From contig NZ_JAKREV010000002.1 of the NCBI RefSeq assembly GCF_022664465.1, positions 186,001 to 250,000 on the forward strand: a stretch of DNA of 64,000 nt, written 5' to 3'. Both the position numbers and the translations under genes were made by a program. The notes under the pieces were generated by a model. The model searched no databases. It was not told where the DNA came from and worked only from the letters and a program-made list of their open reading frames with translations. Numbering within the stretch: position 1 is the first letter of the stretch; each line of letters starts with the position of its first letter. Positions 52,176 through 60,794 of this stretch are shown here, piece after piece. The DNA is from Sphingomonas hankookensis. Its GTDB lineage: Bacteria; Pseudomonadota; Alphaproteobacteria; Sphingomonadales; Sphingomonadaceae.

Positions 52176-52940
52176 ATGAAGCTATTGGAAGGCAAGACCG
52201 TATTGGTAACCGGCGCATCGACCGGCATCGGCCGCGCGGCGGCGATCGGCGCGGCGGAAGCTGGCGCGAACGTCGTCATCAACTATCACAGCCGCGATGC
52301 CGACGCCGATGCCTGCATCGCCGCGATCGAGGCGACCGGCCAGCGCGGGCTGGCGATCAAGGGCGACGTCGCCGAAGCGGCGACCGCCAGCGATTTCGTA
52401 GCAAGGGCGGTGGCCGAGTTCGGCCGGGTCGACGTGATGGTGTCGAATGCCGGCATCTGCCCATTCCACAGCTTCCTCGACATGCCGGCGGAAACGCTGG
52501 AGCGAACGCTGCGCGTCAACCTACACGGCGCCTATTATATGTGCCAGGCGGCGGCGCGGCAGATGGTTGAGCAGGGCGATGGCGGCGCGATCGTCGCGGT
52601 GTCGTCGATCTCGGCGCTGGTCGGCGGCGAGATGCAGACGCATTATACCCCGACCAAGGCGGGGGTGCATTCGCTGATGCAGTCGACCGCGATCGCGCTG
52701 GGGCGGCATGGCATCCGCTGCAATTCGGTGCTGCCGGGCACGATCCTGACCGAAATCAACAAGGACGACCTCGCCGACGAAGGAAAGCGCAAATACATGG
52801 AAAGCCGCGTGCCGCTCGGCCGGCTGGGCCAGCCTGAGGACATGGTCGGGCCGATCGTGTTCCTCGCTTCCGACATGGCGGCCTATGTCACCGGCGCGGC
52901 GCTGCTGGTCGATGGCGGCATGTTCGTGAACCTGCAGTGA
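52176..52940 (+). CDS. L-rhamnose 1-dehydrogenase (LRA1)
   Basis: It oxidises L-rhamnose to the 1,4-lactone, the first step of the non-phosphorylating pathway. The 254-residue SDR has VLVTGASTGIGRAAAIGAA and, most tellingly, the stretches NAGICPFHSFLDMP, AIVAVSSISALVGGEMQTHY, TPTKAGVHSLMQSTAIALG and GGMFVNLQ that mark bacterial L-rhamnose dehydrogenases. Catalytic Ser, Tyr and Lys are present. GAGG precedes the ATG. Its GTGA end overlaps the next gene, an acetylesterase. Confidence 0.95.
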   Translation: MKLLEGKTVLVTGASTGIGRAAAIGAAEAGANVVINYHSRDADADACIAAIEATGQRGLAIKGDVAEAATASDFVARAVAEFGRVDVMVSNAGICPFHSFLDMPAETLERTLRVNLHGAYYMCQAAARQMVEQGDGGAIVAVSSISALVGGEMQTHYTPTKAGVHSLMQSTAIALGRHGIRCNSVLPGTILTEINKDDLADEGKRKYMESRVPLGRLGQPEDMVGPIVFLASDMAAYVTGAALLVDGGMFVNLQ

Positions 52941-53716
52941 GGAAGGTTGCGACGCTCCTTGCCCTGCTGGCGGCGACGCCGGCGGCGGCCGAAACCATCT
53001 TCATCGCCGGCGATTCCACCGCGCAGACCTACAAGCAGGACCGCTATCCGCAGACCGGCTGGGGTCAGATGCTGCCCTGCGGCCTGACCGGCGACGTAAA
53101 GGTCGAAAACCGCGCGATGGGCGGACGATCGACCAAGAGCTTCATCGCCGAGGGGCGGTGGGACAAGATCATGGCCGATATTAAACCCGGCGACGTCGTG
53201 CTGATCCAGTTCGGCCATAACGACGCCAGCCAGAACAAGCCCGAACGCTATGCCCCCGCTGCCACCCTCTACCGCGACAATCTGCTCAGGATGGTGTGGG
53301 AGACGAAGGGGCACGGTGCGACGCCGATCCTGATCACCCCGGTCACGCGGCGGTCGTTCGGGCCGAACGGCAAGACCAAGGCCGATTTCGCGGCATGGTC
53401 GGAGGTGGTACGCGATATCGCCGCGACGACGGGCACGCAGCTTATCGACCTCGAAGCATCGTCGCGAAGCTGGGTCGATGGCAAGGGGGTCGAACCTTCG
53501 AAGGCGCTGTTCCTCCACTATCCGGCGGGCCGCTGGCCGGGGTTCAAGAACGGCATCACCGACGACACCCATTTCAGCGAACTCGGCGCGCGCGGCGTGG
53601 CGGAACTGATCGCCGCCGATCTGGCGCGCACCGGCCTGCCGGTCGCGGCAAAGGTGGCGAAGGTGCGGCCCGACCTGACGCGGGCGACGCCGCTGGGAAG
53701 CACGGCATGTCGCTAG
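52937..53716 (+). CDS. Rhamnogalacturonan acetylesterase (CE12), single-domain form
   Basis: A 259-residue exported SGNH esterase that deacetylates rhamnogalacturonan I. It has a GTG start overlapping the dehydrogenase stop, a signal peptide (RKVATLLALLAATPAAA), block I ETIFIAGDSTAQTYKQD with the nucleophile, GGRSTKSFIAEGRW, block III IQFGHNDASQNKPER and the catalytic dyad region DDTHFSELGARGVA. It lacks the N-terminal sandwich domain of the CE12 enzyme at 2174. Encoding it in the intracellular sugar operon ties extracellular deacetylation to rhamnose induction. Confidence 0.92.
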   Translation: MRKVATLLALLAATPAAAETIFIAGDSTAQTYKQDRYPQTGWGQMLPCGLTGDVKVENRAMGGRSTKSFIAEGRWDKIMADIKPGDVVLIQFGHNDASQNKPERYAPAATLYRDNLLRMVWETKGHGATPILITPVTRRSFGPNGKTKADFAAWSEVVRDIAATTGTQLIDLEASSRSWVDGKGVEPSKALFLHYPAGRWPGFKNGITDDTHFSELGARGVAELIAADLARTGLPVAAKVAKVRPDLTRATPLGSTACR

Positions 53717-54669
53717 ACCAGATCGCCCGCCGCACCCTGCTCGGCGCGAGCGTCGTGCTCGGCATCGCGACCACCCTACCCGCCTTCGCCCAGCCGGGCG
53801 CCACCCCCCTCGCCTTCCGCTCGATCTGGCCGGGCGCGGCACCCGGCGGCGGGAAGGTCACCGTTCCCGAACAGGAAATCCCGCGTTCGCCGACCGGACC
53901 GAAGGACGACACCGCCTTCCTCCACGTCCGCACTCCCACGCTGGCGCATATCGCGCCGGCCAAGCCCAATGGCGCAGCGATCCTGCTGATCCCCGGCGGC
54001 GGCTATCTGCGCGTCGCGATCGGCAATGGCGGGCGGGCGCTGCTGCAGTTCTTCGCCGACCGCGGCTATCACGCCTATCTGCTGAAATACCGCCTGCCCG
54101 GCGACCCGTGGGCCGCCGGTCCCGATGCGCCGTTACAGGACGCCCAGCGCGCGCTGCGCCTGATCAAGGCGGAGGCGAAGGCAAACGGCGTCGCCACCGG
54201 CCGGATCGGCGTCATGGGTTTTTCCGCCGGCGGGCACCTCGCGGCGATGCTCGCCTATCGCCGGGACGAGACCTATCGCGCGGTCGATGCCGCCGATGCC
54301 CAGCCACTTGGTGTGCGCGCCGCCGCCCTGCTCTATCCGGTCGCGCTGATGGGCGTTCCGGGCACGCACAAGGGATCGCAGGACCAGTTGCTGGGCGCCA
54401 GCCCGGCGCCGGACGTCGCCCTGCGCTATCGCACCGATGCCCGTATCGTGCCCGCCAGCCCGCCGACCTTCATCGCCCACGCGATCGACGACCGGGTGGT
54501 GAGCGTCGACAACGGCCTCGCCCTGCTCGCGGCACTACGCCGGGCGAAGGTACCGGCCGAGGCGTATCTGCCCGAGATCGGCGGCCACGGCTTCGGCGTC
54601 ACACTGGACGGCAAGCCGGCGCCATGGACCGGGCTGTTCTTCGATTGGGCAAGGCGGCACGGGCTCTAG
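53707..54669 (+). CDS. Exported alpha/beta-hydrolase esterase (BD-FAE/axe-like)
   Basis: A 320-residue esterase probably removing acetyl or other acyl groups from plant polysaccharides. It has a twin-arginine-like signal (RRTLLGASVVLGIATTLPAF ending AFAQ), the oxyanion loop LLIPGGGYLRVAIGNGG, the nucleophile elbow IGVMGFSAGGHLAAMLAYRR, Asp in AIDDRVVS and His in EIGGHGFGVTLDG. The family often follows pectin or xylan degradation genes. The start at 53707 overlaps the CE12 end by ten bases, making it the last gene of the rhamnose plus-strand operon. The exact substrate is uncertain. Confidence 0.87.
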   Translation: MSLDQIARRTLLGASVVLGIATTLPAFAQPGATPLAFRSIWPGAAPGGGKVTVPEQEIPRSPTGPKDDTAFLHVRTPTLAHIAPAKPNGAAILLIPGGGYLRVAIGNGGRALLQFFADRGYHAYLLKYRLPGDPWAAGPDAPLQDAQRALRLIKAEAKANGVATGRIGVMGFSAGGHLAAMLAYRRDETYRAVDAADAQPLGVRAAALLYPVALMGVPGTHKGSQDQLLGASPAPDVALRYRTDARIVPASPPTFIAHAIDDRVVSVDNGLALLAALRRAKVPAEAYLPEIGGHGFGVTLDGKPAPWTGLFFDWARRHGL

Positions 54670-54715
54670 CGGTACCACGCGCACGACTTTCACTATGTCA
54701 CCGGAACGACGCGGT

Positions 54716-54738
54716 TCACGCATACGTATTGCGCGTGA
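54716..54738. promoter_or_regulatory. Palindrome upstream of the glycogen operon
   Basis: TCACGC and GCGTGA are inverted around 11 bases that include the perfect palindrome ATACGTAT. It lies 53 bases before the GTG of glgP in the only sizeable gap ahead of the operon. It may be an operator or part of the promoter; no strong -35/-10 pair could be fixed. Confidence 0.35.
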
Positions 54739-54790
54739 CAAGCGTTCGACAATCGATACTGTCGGTCGCGACCCGCATCTAGGAACCTGC

Positions 54791-57217
54791 GTGACCCAGC
54801 CTGCCCTTCCCGTCGCCACCCCCACGCCGCCGCTCGCCGACGCCATCCTCGACACGCTGATCCATCGTATCGGCAAGGACCGTCAAGCCGCGCTGCCGCA
54901 CGACTGGCTGGCGGCGACGATCCTGACGGTGCGCAACGACATCATCGAACGTTGGATGGCGTCGAGCAAGGAAGCACATGCCGCCGGGGCCAAGCGGGTC
55001 TATTATCTCAGCCTCGAATTCCTGATCGGCCGGCTGCTGCGCGATGCGATCGCGAACCTGTCGCGCACCGATGAAGTACGCGAGGCCCTGTCGTCGCTGG
55101 GCGTCGATCTCGCCGATCTGGAGGGCGAGGAGCCTGATGCCGCGCTCGGCAACGGCGGCCTCGGCCGGTTGGCCGCATGCTTCATGGAGAGCCTCGCCAG
55201 CCTCGACCTGCCGGCCTACGGCTATGGCATCCGGTATGTGAATGGTATGTTCCGGCAGCGGATAGACAACGGGTGGCAGGTCGAACTGCCCGAAAACTGG
55301 TTGCGGCACGGCAATCCGTGGGAGTTCGAACGCCGCGAGAGCGCGTACCGCATCGGCTTCGGCGGCGAAGTCGTCGGCGACGAGAATGGCGACATCCACT
55401 GGATGCCGGGCGAGAGCGTCGAGGCGATTGCGGTCGACACGCCGGTCATCGGCTGGCGCGGCGCGCGGGTGAATACGCTGCGGCTGTGGACTGCCCGCGC
55501 ACGCGATCCGATCCGGCTCGACCGGTTCAACGCCGGCGACCATGAAGGCGCGCTGGCGGCGTCGGTCCGCGCCGATACGCTGGTCCGCGTGCTGTACCCG
55601 GCGGACTCGACCCCGGCGGGACAGGAACTGCGGCTGCGGCAGGAATATTTCTTCTCCTCCGCCTCGATCCAGGACATCGTCCGCCGCCACGTCCAGTATT
55701 TCGGCGACATCCGCACCCTGGCCGACAAGGCCGCGATCCAGCTCAACGACACCCATCCGGCGGTGTCGGTCGCCGAACTGATGCGCATCCTGATCGACGA
55801 CCATGCGCTCGACTTCGACGGCGCGTGGACGATCACCAAGGCGACGTTCGGCTATACCAACCACACGCTGCTGCCCGAGGCGCTGGAAAGTTGGCCGCTG
55901 CCGTTGTTCGAACGCCTGCTGCCGCGCCACATGCAGATCGTCTATGCGATCAACGCGAAGGTGCTGCGCGAGGCGCGGACCCAGGGACAGGACGACCGCG
56001 CCATCGCCGCGATCAGCCTGATCGACGAAGGCGGTGAGCGGCGGGTGCGGATGGCGAACCTCGCCTTCACCGGCAGCCACAGCGTCAACGGCGTCGCCGC
56101 GCTGCATACCGACCTGATGAAGCAGACGGTGTTCGCCGACCTGCACCGGCTCTATCCCGACCGGATCAACAACAAGACCAACGGCATCACCCCGCGCCGC
56201 TGGCTGTTCGAAAGCAATCCGGGGCTGACGTCGCTGATCCGCGAGGCGATCGGCGACGGCTTCCTCGACGATGCGACGAAGCTGGCGGACCTGAAACCCT
56301 TCGCGGCCGACGCCGCGTTCCGCGAGAGGTTCGAGCAGGTGAAGCGCGCCAACAAGGTCCGCCTGTCGCAGCATCTGCGGGAGCTAATGGGCGTCCGGCT
56401 CGATCCCGATGCGATGTTCGACGTGCAGGTGAAGCGCATCCACGAATATAAGCGCCAGCTGCTCAACATCCTCGAAACGGTCGCGCTGTACGACCAGATT
56501 CGCAGCCATCCCGACCGCGACTGGACTCCCCGCGTAAAACTGTTCGCGGGGAAGGCGGCGTCGAGCTATCACAACGCCAAGCTTATCATCAAACTGGCCA
56601 ACGACGTGGCGCGGCGGGTCAATGCCGACCCGGCGGTGCGTGGGCTGCTGCGCGTGGCGTTCGTGCCGAACTACAATGTCTCGCTCGCCGAACTCATCAT
56701 GCCCGCCGCCGACCTGTCCGAACAGATCAGCACCGCCGGCATGGAGGCATCGGGCACCGGCAACATGAAGCTGGCGCTGAACGGCGCGCTGACCATCGGC
56801 ACGCTCGATGGCGCGAACGTCGAAATCCGCGACCATGTCGGCGCCGACGATATCGTCATCTTCGGCCTGACCGCCGACGAGGTCGCCGAGAAGCGCGCCA
56901 ACGGATACGACCCGCGGGCAGCGATCGCCGCATCGCCCGAGCTGCAACAGGCGCTGTCCGCCATCAAGGGCGGGGTATTCAGCCATGACGAGCCCGGCCG
57001 CTATGCCGGGTTGATCGACGGGCTGGAAACCAGCGACTGGTTCCTGTGCTGTGCCGATTTCGACAGCTATGCGCAGGCACAGCGACAGGTCGATACCCGC
57101 TGGAGCGACCGTGCCGGATGGAATGCCAGCGCGATCCGCAACGTCGGCGGGGTCGGCTGGTTCTCGTCCGACCGCACGATCGGCGAATATGCCCGCGACA
57201 TCTGGAAGGTGATGTGA
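54791..57217 (+). CDS. glgP: Glycogen phosphorylase
   Basis: It releases glucose-1-phosphate from glycogen with pyridoxal phosphate. The 808-residue length is typical. Visible are KRVYYLSLEFLIGRLLRDAI near residue 75, ALGNGGLGRLAACFMES, VQVKRIHEYKRQLLNILE near residue 545 and the cofactor-binding region EASGTGNMKLALNGALTIGT followed by LDGANVEI, where the Lys binds PLP. The GTG start at 54791 follows AGGAA and removes an unconserved extension to 54695. First gene of the glycogen operon; it ends overlapping glgB (GTGA). Confidence 0.96.
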   Translation: MTQPALPVATPTPPLADAILDTLIHRIGKDRQAALPHDWLAATILTVRNDIIERWMASSKEAHAAGAKRVYYLSLEFLIGRLLRDAIANLSRTDEVREALSSLGVDLADLEGEEPDAALGNGGLGRLAACFMESLASLDLPAYGYGIRYVNGMFRQRIDNGWQVELPENWLRHGNPWEFERRESAYRIGFGGEVVGDENGDIHWMPGESVEAIAVDTPVIGWRGARVNTLRLWTARARDPIRLDRFNAGDHEGALAASVRADTLVRVLYPADSTPAGQELRLRQEYFFSSASIQDIVRRHVQYFGDIRTLADKAAIQLNDTHPAVSVAELMRILIDDHALDFDGAWTITKATFGYTNHTLLPEALESWPLPLFERLLPRHMQIVYAINAKVLREARTQGQDDRAIAAISLIDEGGERRVRMANLAFTGSHSVNGVAALHTDLMKQTVFADLHRLYPDRINNKTNGITPRRWLFESNPGLTSLIREAIGDGFLDDATKLADLKPFAADAAFRERFEQVKRANKVRLSQHLRELMGVRLDPDAMFDVQVKRIHEYKRQLLNILETVALYDQIRSHPDRDWTPRVKLFAGKAASSYHNAKLIIKLANDVARRVNADPAVRGLLRVAFVPNYNVSLAELIMPAADLSEQISTAGMEASGTGNMKLALNGALTIGTLDGANVEIRDHVGADDIVIFGLTADEVAEKRANGYDPRAAIAASPELQQALSAIKGGVFSHDEPGRYAGLIDGLETSDWFLCCADFDSYAQAQRQVDTRWSDRAGWNASAIRNVGGVGWFSSDRTIGEYARDIWKVM

Positions 57218-59364
57218 GCCCCGGCGACGACGCCATCAACGCCCTGTTGGGTGGGCGTCACGCCGATCCCTTTTCCCTGCTCGGCCCCCATGCCGGCCCC
57301 GACGGCACGTTCGTACGCGCATGGTTGCCCGGCGCGCAGAAGGTGCTGGCCCACGACCTGTCGGGCAAGGTGCTCGGCGAACTGCGTCCGGTCGGCGACG
57401 GCATCGTCGAGGGAACGATCGACGCCCCGCCCCAGCCGCTCTGGTATTATGCGCGTGGCGGGGGCGGCGAATGGTGGGTCAAGGACCCCTATTCGTTCGG
57501 CCCGGTTCTCGGCCCCACCGACGACTTCCTCCTGGCCGAGGGAACGCACCTGCGCCTGCACGACAAGCTGGGCGCGCATCCGATCCGGCACGAGGGTGCC
57601 GAGGGGATGCACTTCGCGGTGTGGGCGCCCAATGCGCAGGTCGTCAGCGTCGTCGGCGACTGGAACATGTGGGATGCGAAGCGCCACCCGATGCGACGGC
57701 GCGGCGATGTCGGCGTATGGGAAATCTTCCTGCCCGATGTCGGCCCCGGACAGGCGTACAAATTCGCGATCATCGGCGCCGATGGCCAGCGCCTGCCGCA
57801 CAAGGCCGATCCCTTCGCCTTCGAAAGCGAGTTGCGCCCCGCCACCGCATCGTGCACCGCCGCGCCGCTCGATCATGACTGGCGCGACGCGGCGCATCGC
57901 GATCATTGGGCATCGGTCGATCCGCGGCGCGTGCCGATTTCGATCTACGAGGTCCATGCCGGCAGCTGGCAGCGCGACGACGATGGCTGGTTCCTGCCAT
58001 GGGATCGCCTTGCCGACCGGCTGATCCCCTATGTCGTCGATATGGGCTTCACCCATATCGAATTCCTGCCGATCAGCGAGCATCCCTACGACCCGTCCTG
58101 GGGATATCAGACCACCGGGCTTTACGCACCGTCGGCCCGGTTCGGCGATCCGGCCGGCTTCGCGCGGTTCGTCGATGGCGCGCACAAGGCGGGGGTCGGC
58201 GTGCTGCTCGACTGGGTGCCGGCACATTTCCCGACCGACGCGCATGGGCTGGCGCGGTTCGACGGCACCGCGCTCTACGAACATGACGACCCGCGCCTCG
58301 GCTTCCATCCCGACTGGAACACCGCAATCTATAATTTCGGGCGGCGCGAGGTGTCGCAGTTCCTCGTCAACAACGCGCTGTTCTGGGCCGAGCGCTATCA
58401 TGTCGACGGGCTGCGCGTCGATGCGGTCGCATCGATGCTGTACCGCGATTATTCGCGCAAGGCCGGCGAATGGATTCCCAACGAGGCGGGCGGGCGCGAG
58501 AATTGGGAGGCGGTCGCCTTCCTGCGCGACACCAACCGTGCGGTGTACCGCGAACATCCCGGCTTCTTCACCGTTGCCGAGGAATCGACGTCATGGCCCG
58601 GCGTATCGAAACCCGCGCATGAAGGGGGCCTGGGCTTCGGGTTCAAATGGAACATGGGCTTCATGCACGACACGCTCGCCTACATGGCGCGCGAGCCGGT
58701 GCATCGCTCGCATCATCACAACGAAATTACCTTCGGCCTGACCTACGCCTTCAGCGAGAATTTCGTCCTGCCGCTCAGCCATGACGAGGTCGTGCATGGC
58801 AAGGGGTCGCTGCTGACCAAGATGGCGGGCGACGACTGGCAGAAATTCGCCAATCTGCGCGCCTATTACGCGCTGATGTGGGGCTATCCGGGCAAGAAGC
58901 TGCTGTTCATGGGACAGGAGTTCGCGCAGCGCCGCGAATGGTCGGAGGAACGCGCGCTCGATTGGGAATTGATGGACGCGCCGGCGCATCGTGGGGTCGC
59001 GACGCTGATCCGCGATTGCAACCGGCTGTATCGATCGACCCCGGCGCTGCATGCGCGCGATTGCGAGGGCGACGGGTTCCAATGGGCGGTGGTCGACGAT
59101 GCCGTCAACTCGGTGTTCGCGTGGGAACGCCATGCGCCGGGCGAACCGCCGGTGCTGGTAGTCAGCAACCTCACCCCCGTCCCCCGCGAAGGGTATCGCG
59201 TGCCGGTGTCGCAGGGCGGCCGCTGGTGCGAGGTGCTGAACAGCGATGCGTCCGATTATGGCGGCAGCGGAACCGGCAATCTGGGCGTTGTGGAGGCAAG
59301 CGATGGCGCGGTTGTGCTGACCCTGCCGCCGCTCGCGACGCTGTGGTTTCGATACGAAGAATAA
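57214..59364 (+). CDS. glgB: 1,4-alpha-glucan branching enzyme
   Basis: It makes the alpha-1,6 branches of glycogen. The 716-residue GH13 protein has an N-terminal carbohydrate-binding domain (GPHAGPDGTFVRAWLPG) and CBM48 (MHFAVWAPNAQVVSVVGDWN). The catalytic barrel contains VDGLRVDAVASMLYRDYSRK with the Asp nucleophile, AEESTSWPGVSKP with Glu, and PLSHDEVVHGKGSLLTKM. The GTG at 57214 overlaps the glgP stop, which gives the start. It lies 15 bases ahead of glgC. Confidence 0.96.
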   Translation: MSPGDDAINALLGGRHADPFSLLGPHAGPDGTFVRAWLPGAQKVLAHDLSGKVLGELRPVGDGIVEGTIDAPPQPLWYYARGGGGEWWVKDPYSFGPVLGPTDDFLLAEGTHLRLHDKLGAHPIRHEGAEGMHFAVWAPNAQVVSVVGDWNMWDAKRHPMRRRGDVGVWEIFLPDVGPGQAYKFAIIGADGQRLPHKADPFAFESELRPATASCTAAPLDHDWRDAAHRDHWASVDPRRVPISIYEVHAGSWQRDDDGWFLPWDRLADRLIPYVVDMGFTHIEFLPISEHPYDPSWGYQTTGLYAPSARFGDPAGFARFVDGAHKAGVGVLLDWVPAHFPTDAHGLARFDGTALYEHDDPRLGFHPDWNTAIYNFGRREVSQFLVNNALFWAERYHVDGLRVDAVASMLYRDYSRKAGEWIPNEAGGRENWEAVAFLRDTNRAVYREHPGFFTVAEESTSWPGVSKPAHEGGLGFGFKWNMGFMHDTLAYMAREPVHRSHHHNEITFGLTYAFSENFVLPLSHDEVVHGKGSLLTKMAGDDWQKFANLRAYYALMWGYPGKKLLFMGQEFAQRREWSEERALDWELMDAPAHRGVATLIRDCNRLYRSTPALHARDCEGDGFQWAVVDDAVNSVFAWERHAPGEPPVLVVSNLTPVPREGYRVPVSQGGRWCEVLNSDASDYGGSGTGNLGVVEASDGAVVLTLPPLATLWFRYEE

Positions 59365-59379
59365 GACGGGGAGAGAGGC

Positions 59380-60639
59380 ATGGAACGGCGGGGACAACCA
59401 TTGGCGCGCGACGCGATGGCCTATGTTCTGGCGGGCGGACGCGGCAGCCGGTTGTTCGAGATGACCGACACCCGCGCCAAGCCCGCCGTCTATTTCGGCG
59501 GCAAGAGCCGGATCATCGATTTCGCGCTGTCGAACGCGATCAATTCGGGCATCCGCCGCATCGGTGTGGCGACGCAGTACAAGGCGCACAGCCTGATCCG
59601 CCATTTGCAGCGCGGCTGGAACTTCCTGCGGCCCGAACGCAACGAGAGCTTCGACATTCTTCCCGCCAGCCAGCGGATCAGCGAGTTCCAATGGTATGAA
59701 GGCACCGCCGACGCGGTGTTCCAGAATATCGATATCATCCAGAGCTATGGTCCCGAGTATATGGTCATCCTTGCCGGGGACCATATCTACAAGATGGACT
59801 ATGAGTTGATGCTCCAGCAGCATGTCGACACCGGTGCCGACGTGACGGTGGCGTGCATGGAAGTGCCGCGGATGGAGGCGGTCGGCTTTGGCGTGATGCA
59901 TGTCGATGCGCAGGACCGGATCATCGATTTCGTCGAGAAGCCCGCCGATCCGCCGGCGATCCCGGGGCAACCCGACCGCGCGCTGGCCAGTCTCGGCATC
60001 TATGTCTTCAACACCAAGCTGCTGTTCGACGAACTGCGTCGCGATGCCGATACCAAGGATTCGAGCCGCGACTTCGGCAAGGACCTGATCCCGTGGCTGG
60101 TGAAGCACGGCCATGCGCAGGCGCACCGCTTCTCGGCATCGTGCGTACGCAGCCCCGAAGAACCGCGGGCGTACTGGCGCGACGTCGGCACGGTCGACGC
60201 CTATTGGGAAGCGAATATCGACCTGACCGACGTGGTGCCCGAATTGGACCTGTACGACGGCACCTGGCCGCTCTGGACCTATTCGGAGATCACCCCGCCG
60301 GCCAAGTTCGTCCATGACATGGATGGCCGTCGCGGCTGCGCGGTGTCGAGCCTGGTGTCGGGTAACTGCATCGTGTCCGGGTCGAGCATCCATCGCAGCC
60401 TGCTCAGCACCGGCGTACGAGCGCACAGCTTCAGCAATATCGACGAATCCGTAATCCTCCCTATGACCCGCATCGGCCGCGGAGCGCGGCTAACGCGGTG
60501 CGTGGTCGATGCGGGGGTGACCATCCCCGACGGACTGATCGTCGGCGAGGACCCGGTGATGGACGGCCACCGTTTCCGGCGGACCGAGCGGGGAATTTGC
60601 CTGATCACGCAGCCGATGATCGACCGGTTGGAGGTTTGA
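59380..60639 (+). CDS. glgC: Glucose-1-phosphate adenylyltransferase (ADP-glucose pyrophosphorylase)
   Basis: It makes ADP-glucose, the committed step of glycogen synthesis. The 419-residue protein has the nucleotide site [40 protein letters not shown] and [36 protein letters not shown] follows, and then a C-terminal left-handed beta helix. The ATG at 59380 follows GGGGAGAGAG. A 135-base inverted-repeat element separates it from glgA. Confidence 0.96.
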   Translation: MERRGQPLARDAMAYVLAGGRGSRLFEMTDTRAKPAVYFGGKSRIIDFALSNAINSGIRRIGVATQYKAHSLIRHLQRGWNFLRPERNESFDILPASQRISEFQWYEGTADAVFQNIDIIQSYGPEYMVILAGDHIYKMDYELMLQQHVDTGADVTVACMEVPRMEAVGFGVMHVDAQDRIIDFVEKPADPPAIPGQPDRALASLGIYVFNTKLLFDELRRDADTKDSSRDFGKDLIPWLVKHGHAQAHRFSASCVRSPEEPRAYWRDVGTVDAYWEANIDLTDVVPELDLYDGTWPLWTYSEITPPAKFVHDMDGRRGCAVSSLVSGNCIVSGSSIHRSLLSTGVRAHSFSNIDESVILPMTRIGRGARLTRCVVDAGVTIPDGLIVGEDPVMDGHRFRRTERGICLITQPMIDRLEV

Positions 60640-60654
60640 GAATGGTGGCGCAGA

Positions 60655-60789
60655 TCCTCCCCGCTGCGCGGGGAGGGGGACCGTCCGCAGGACGGTGGAG
60701 GGGGGTGGCCGCAAACACCACCGCAGCGCGTGGGGCACTGCCCCTCCACCATGCTATGCATGGTCCCCCTCCCCGCGCAGCGGGGAGGA
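60655..60789. repeat. Large inverted-repeat element between glgC and glgA
   Basis: Perfect 28-base arms (60655-60682 and 60762-60789), starting TCCTCCCCGCTGCG and reading outwards, enclose a centre that adds a second complementary block GGTGGAGGGG/CCCCTCCACC. It is a repeat of the type dispersed in alphaproteobacterial genomes, inserted in an otherwise tightly spaced operon. The right arm ends GGGGAGGA, which serves as the Shine-Dalgarno of glgA, so the RNA hairpin would hide the ribosome site. Confidence 0.85.
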
Positions 60790-60794
60790 CTTAG

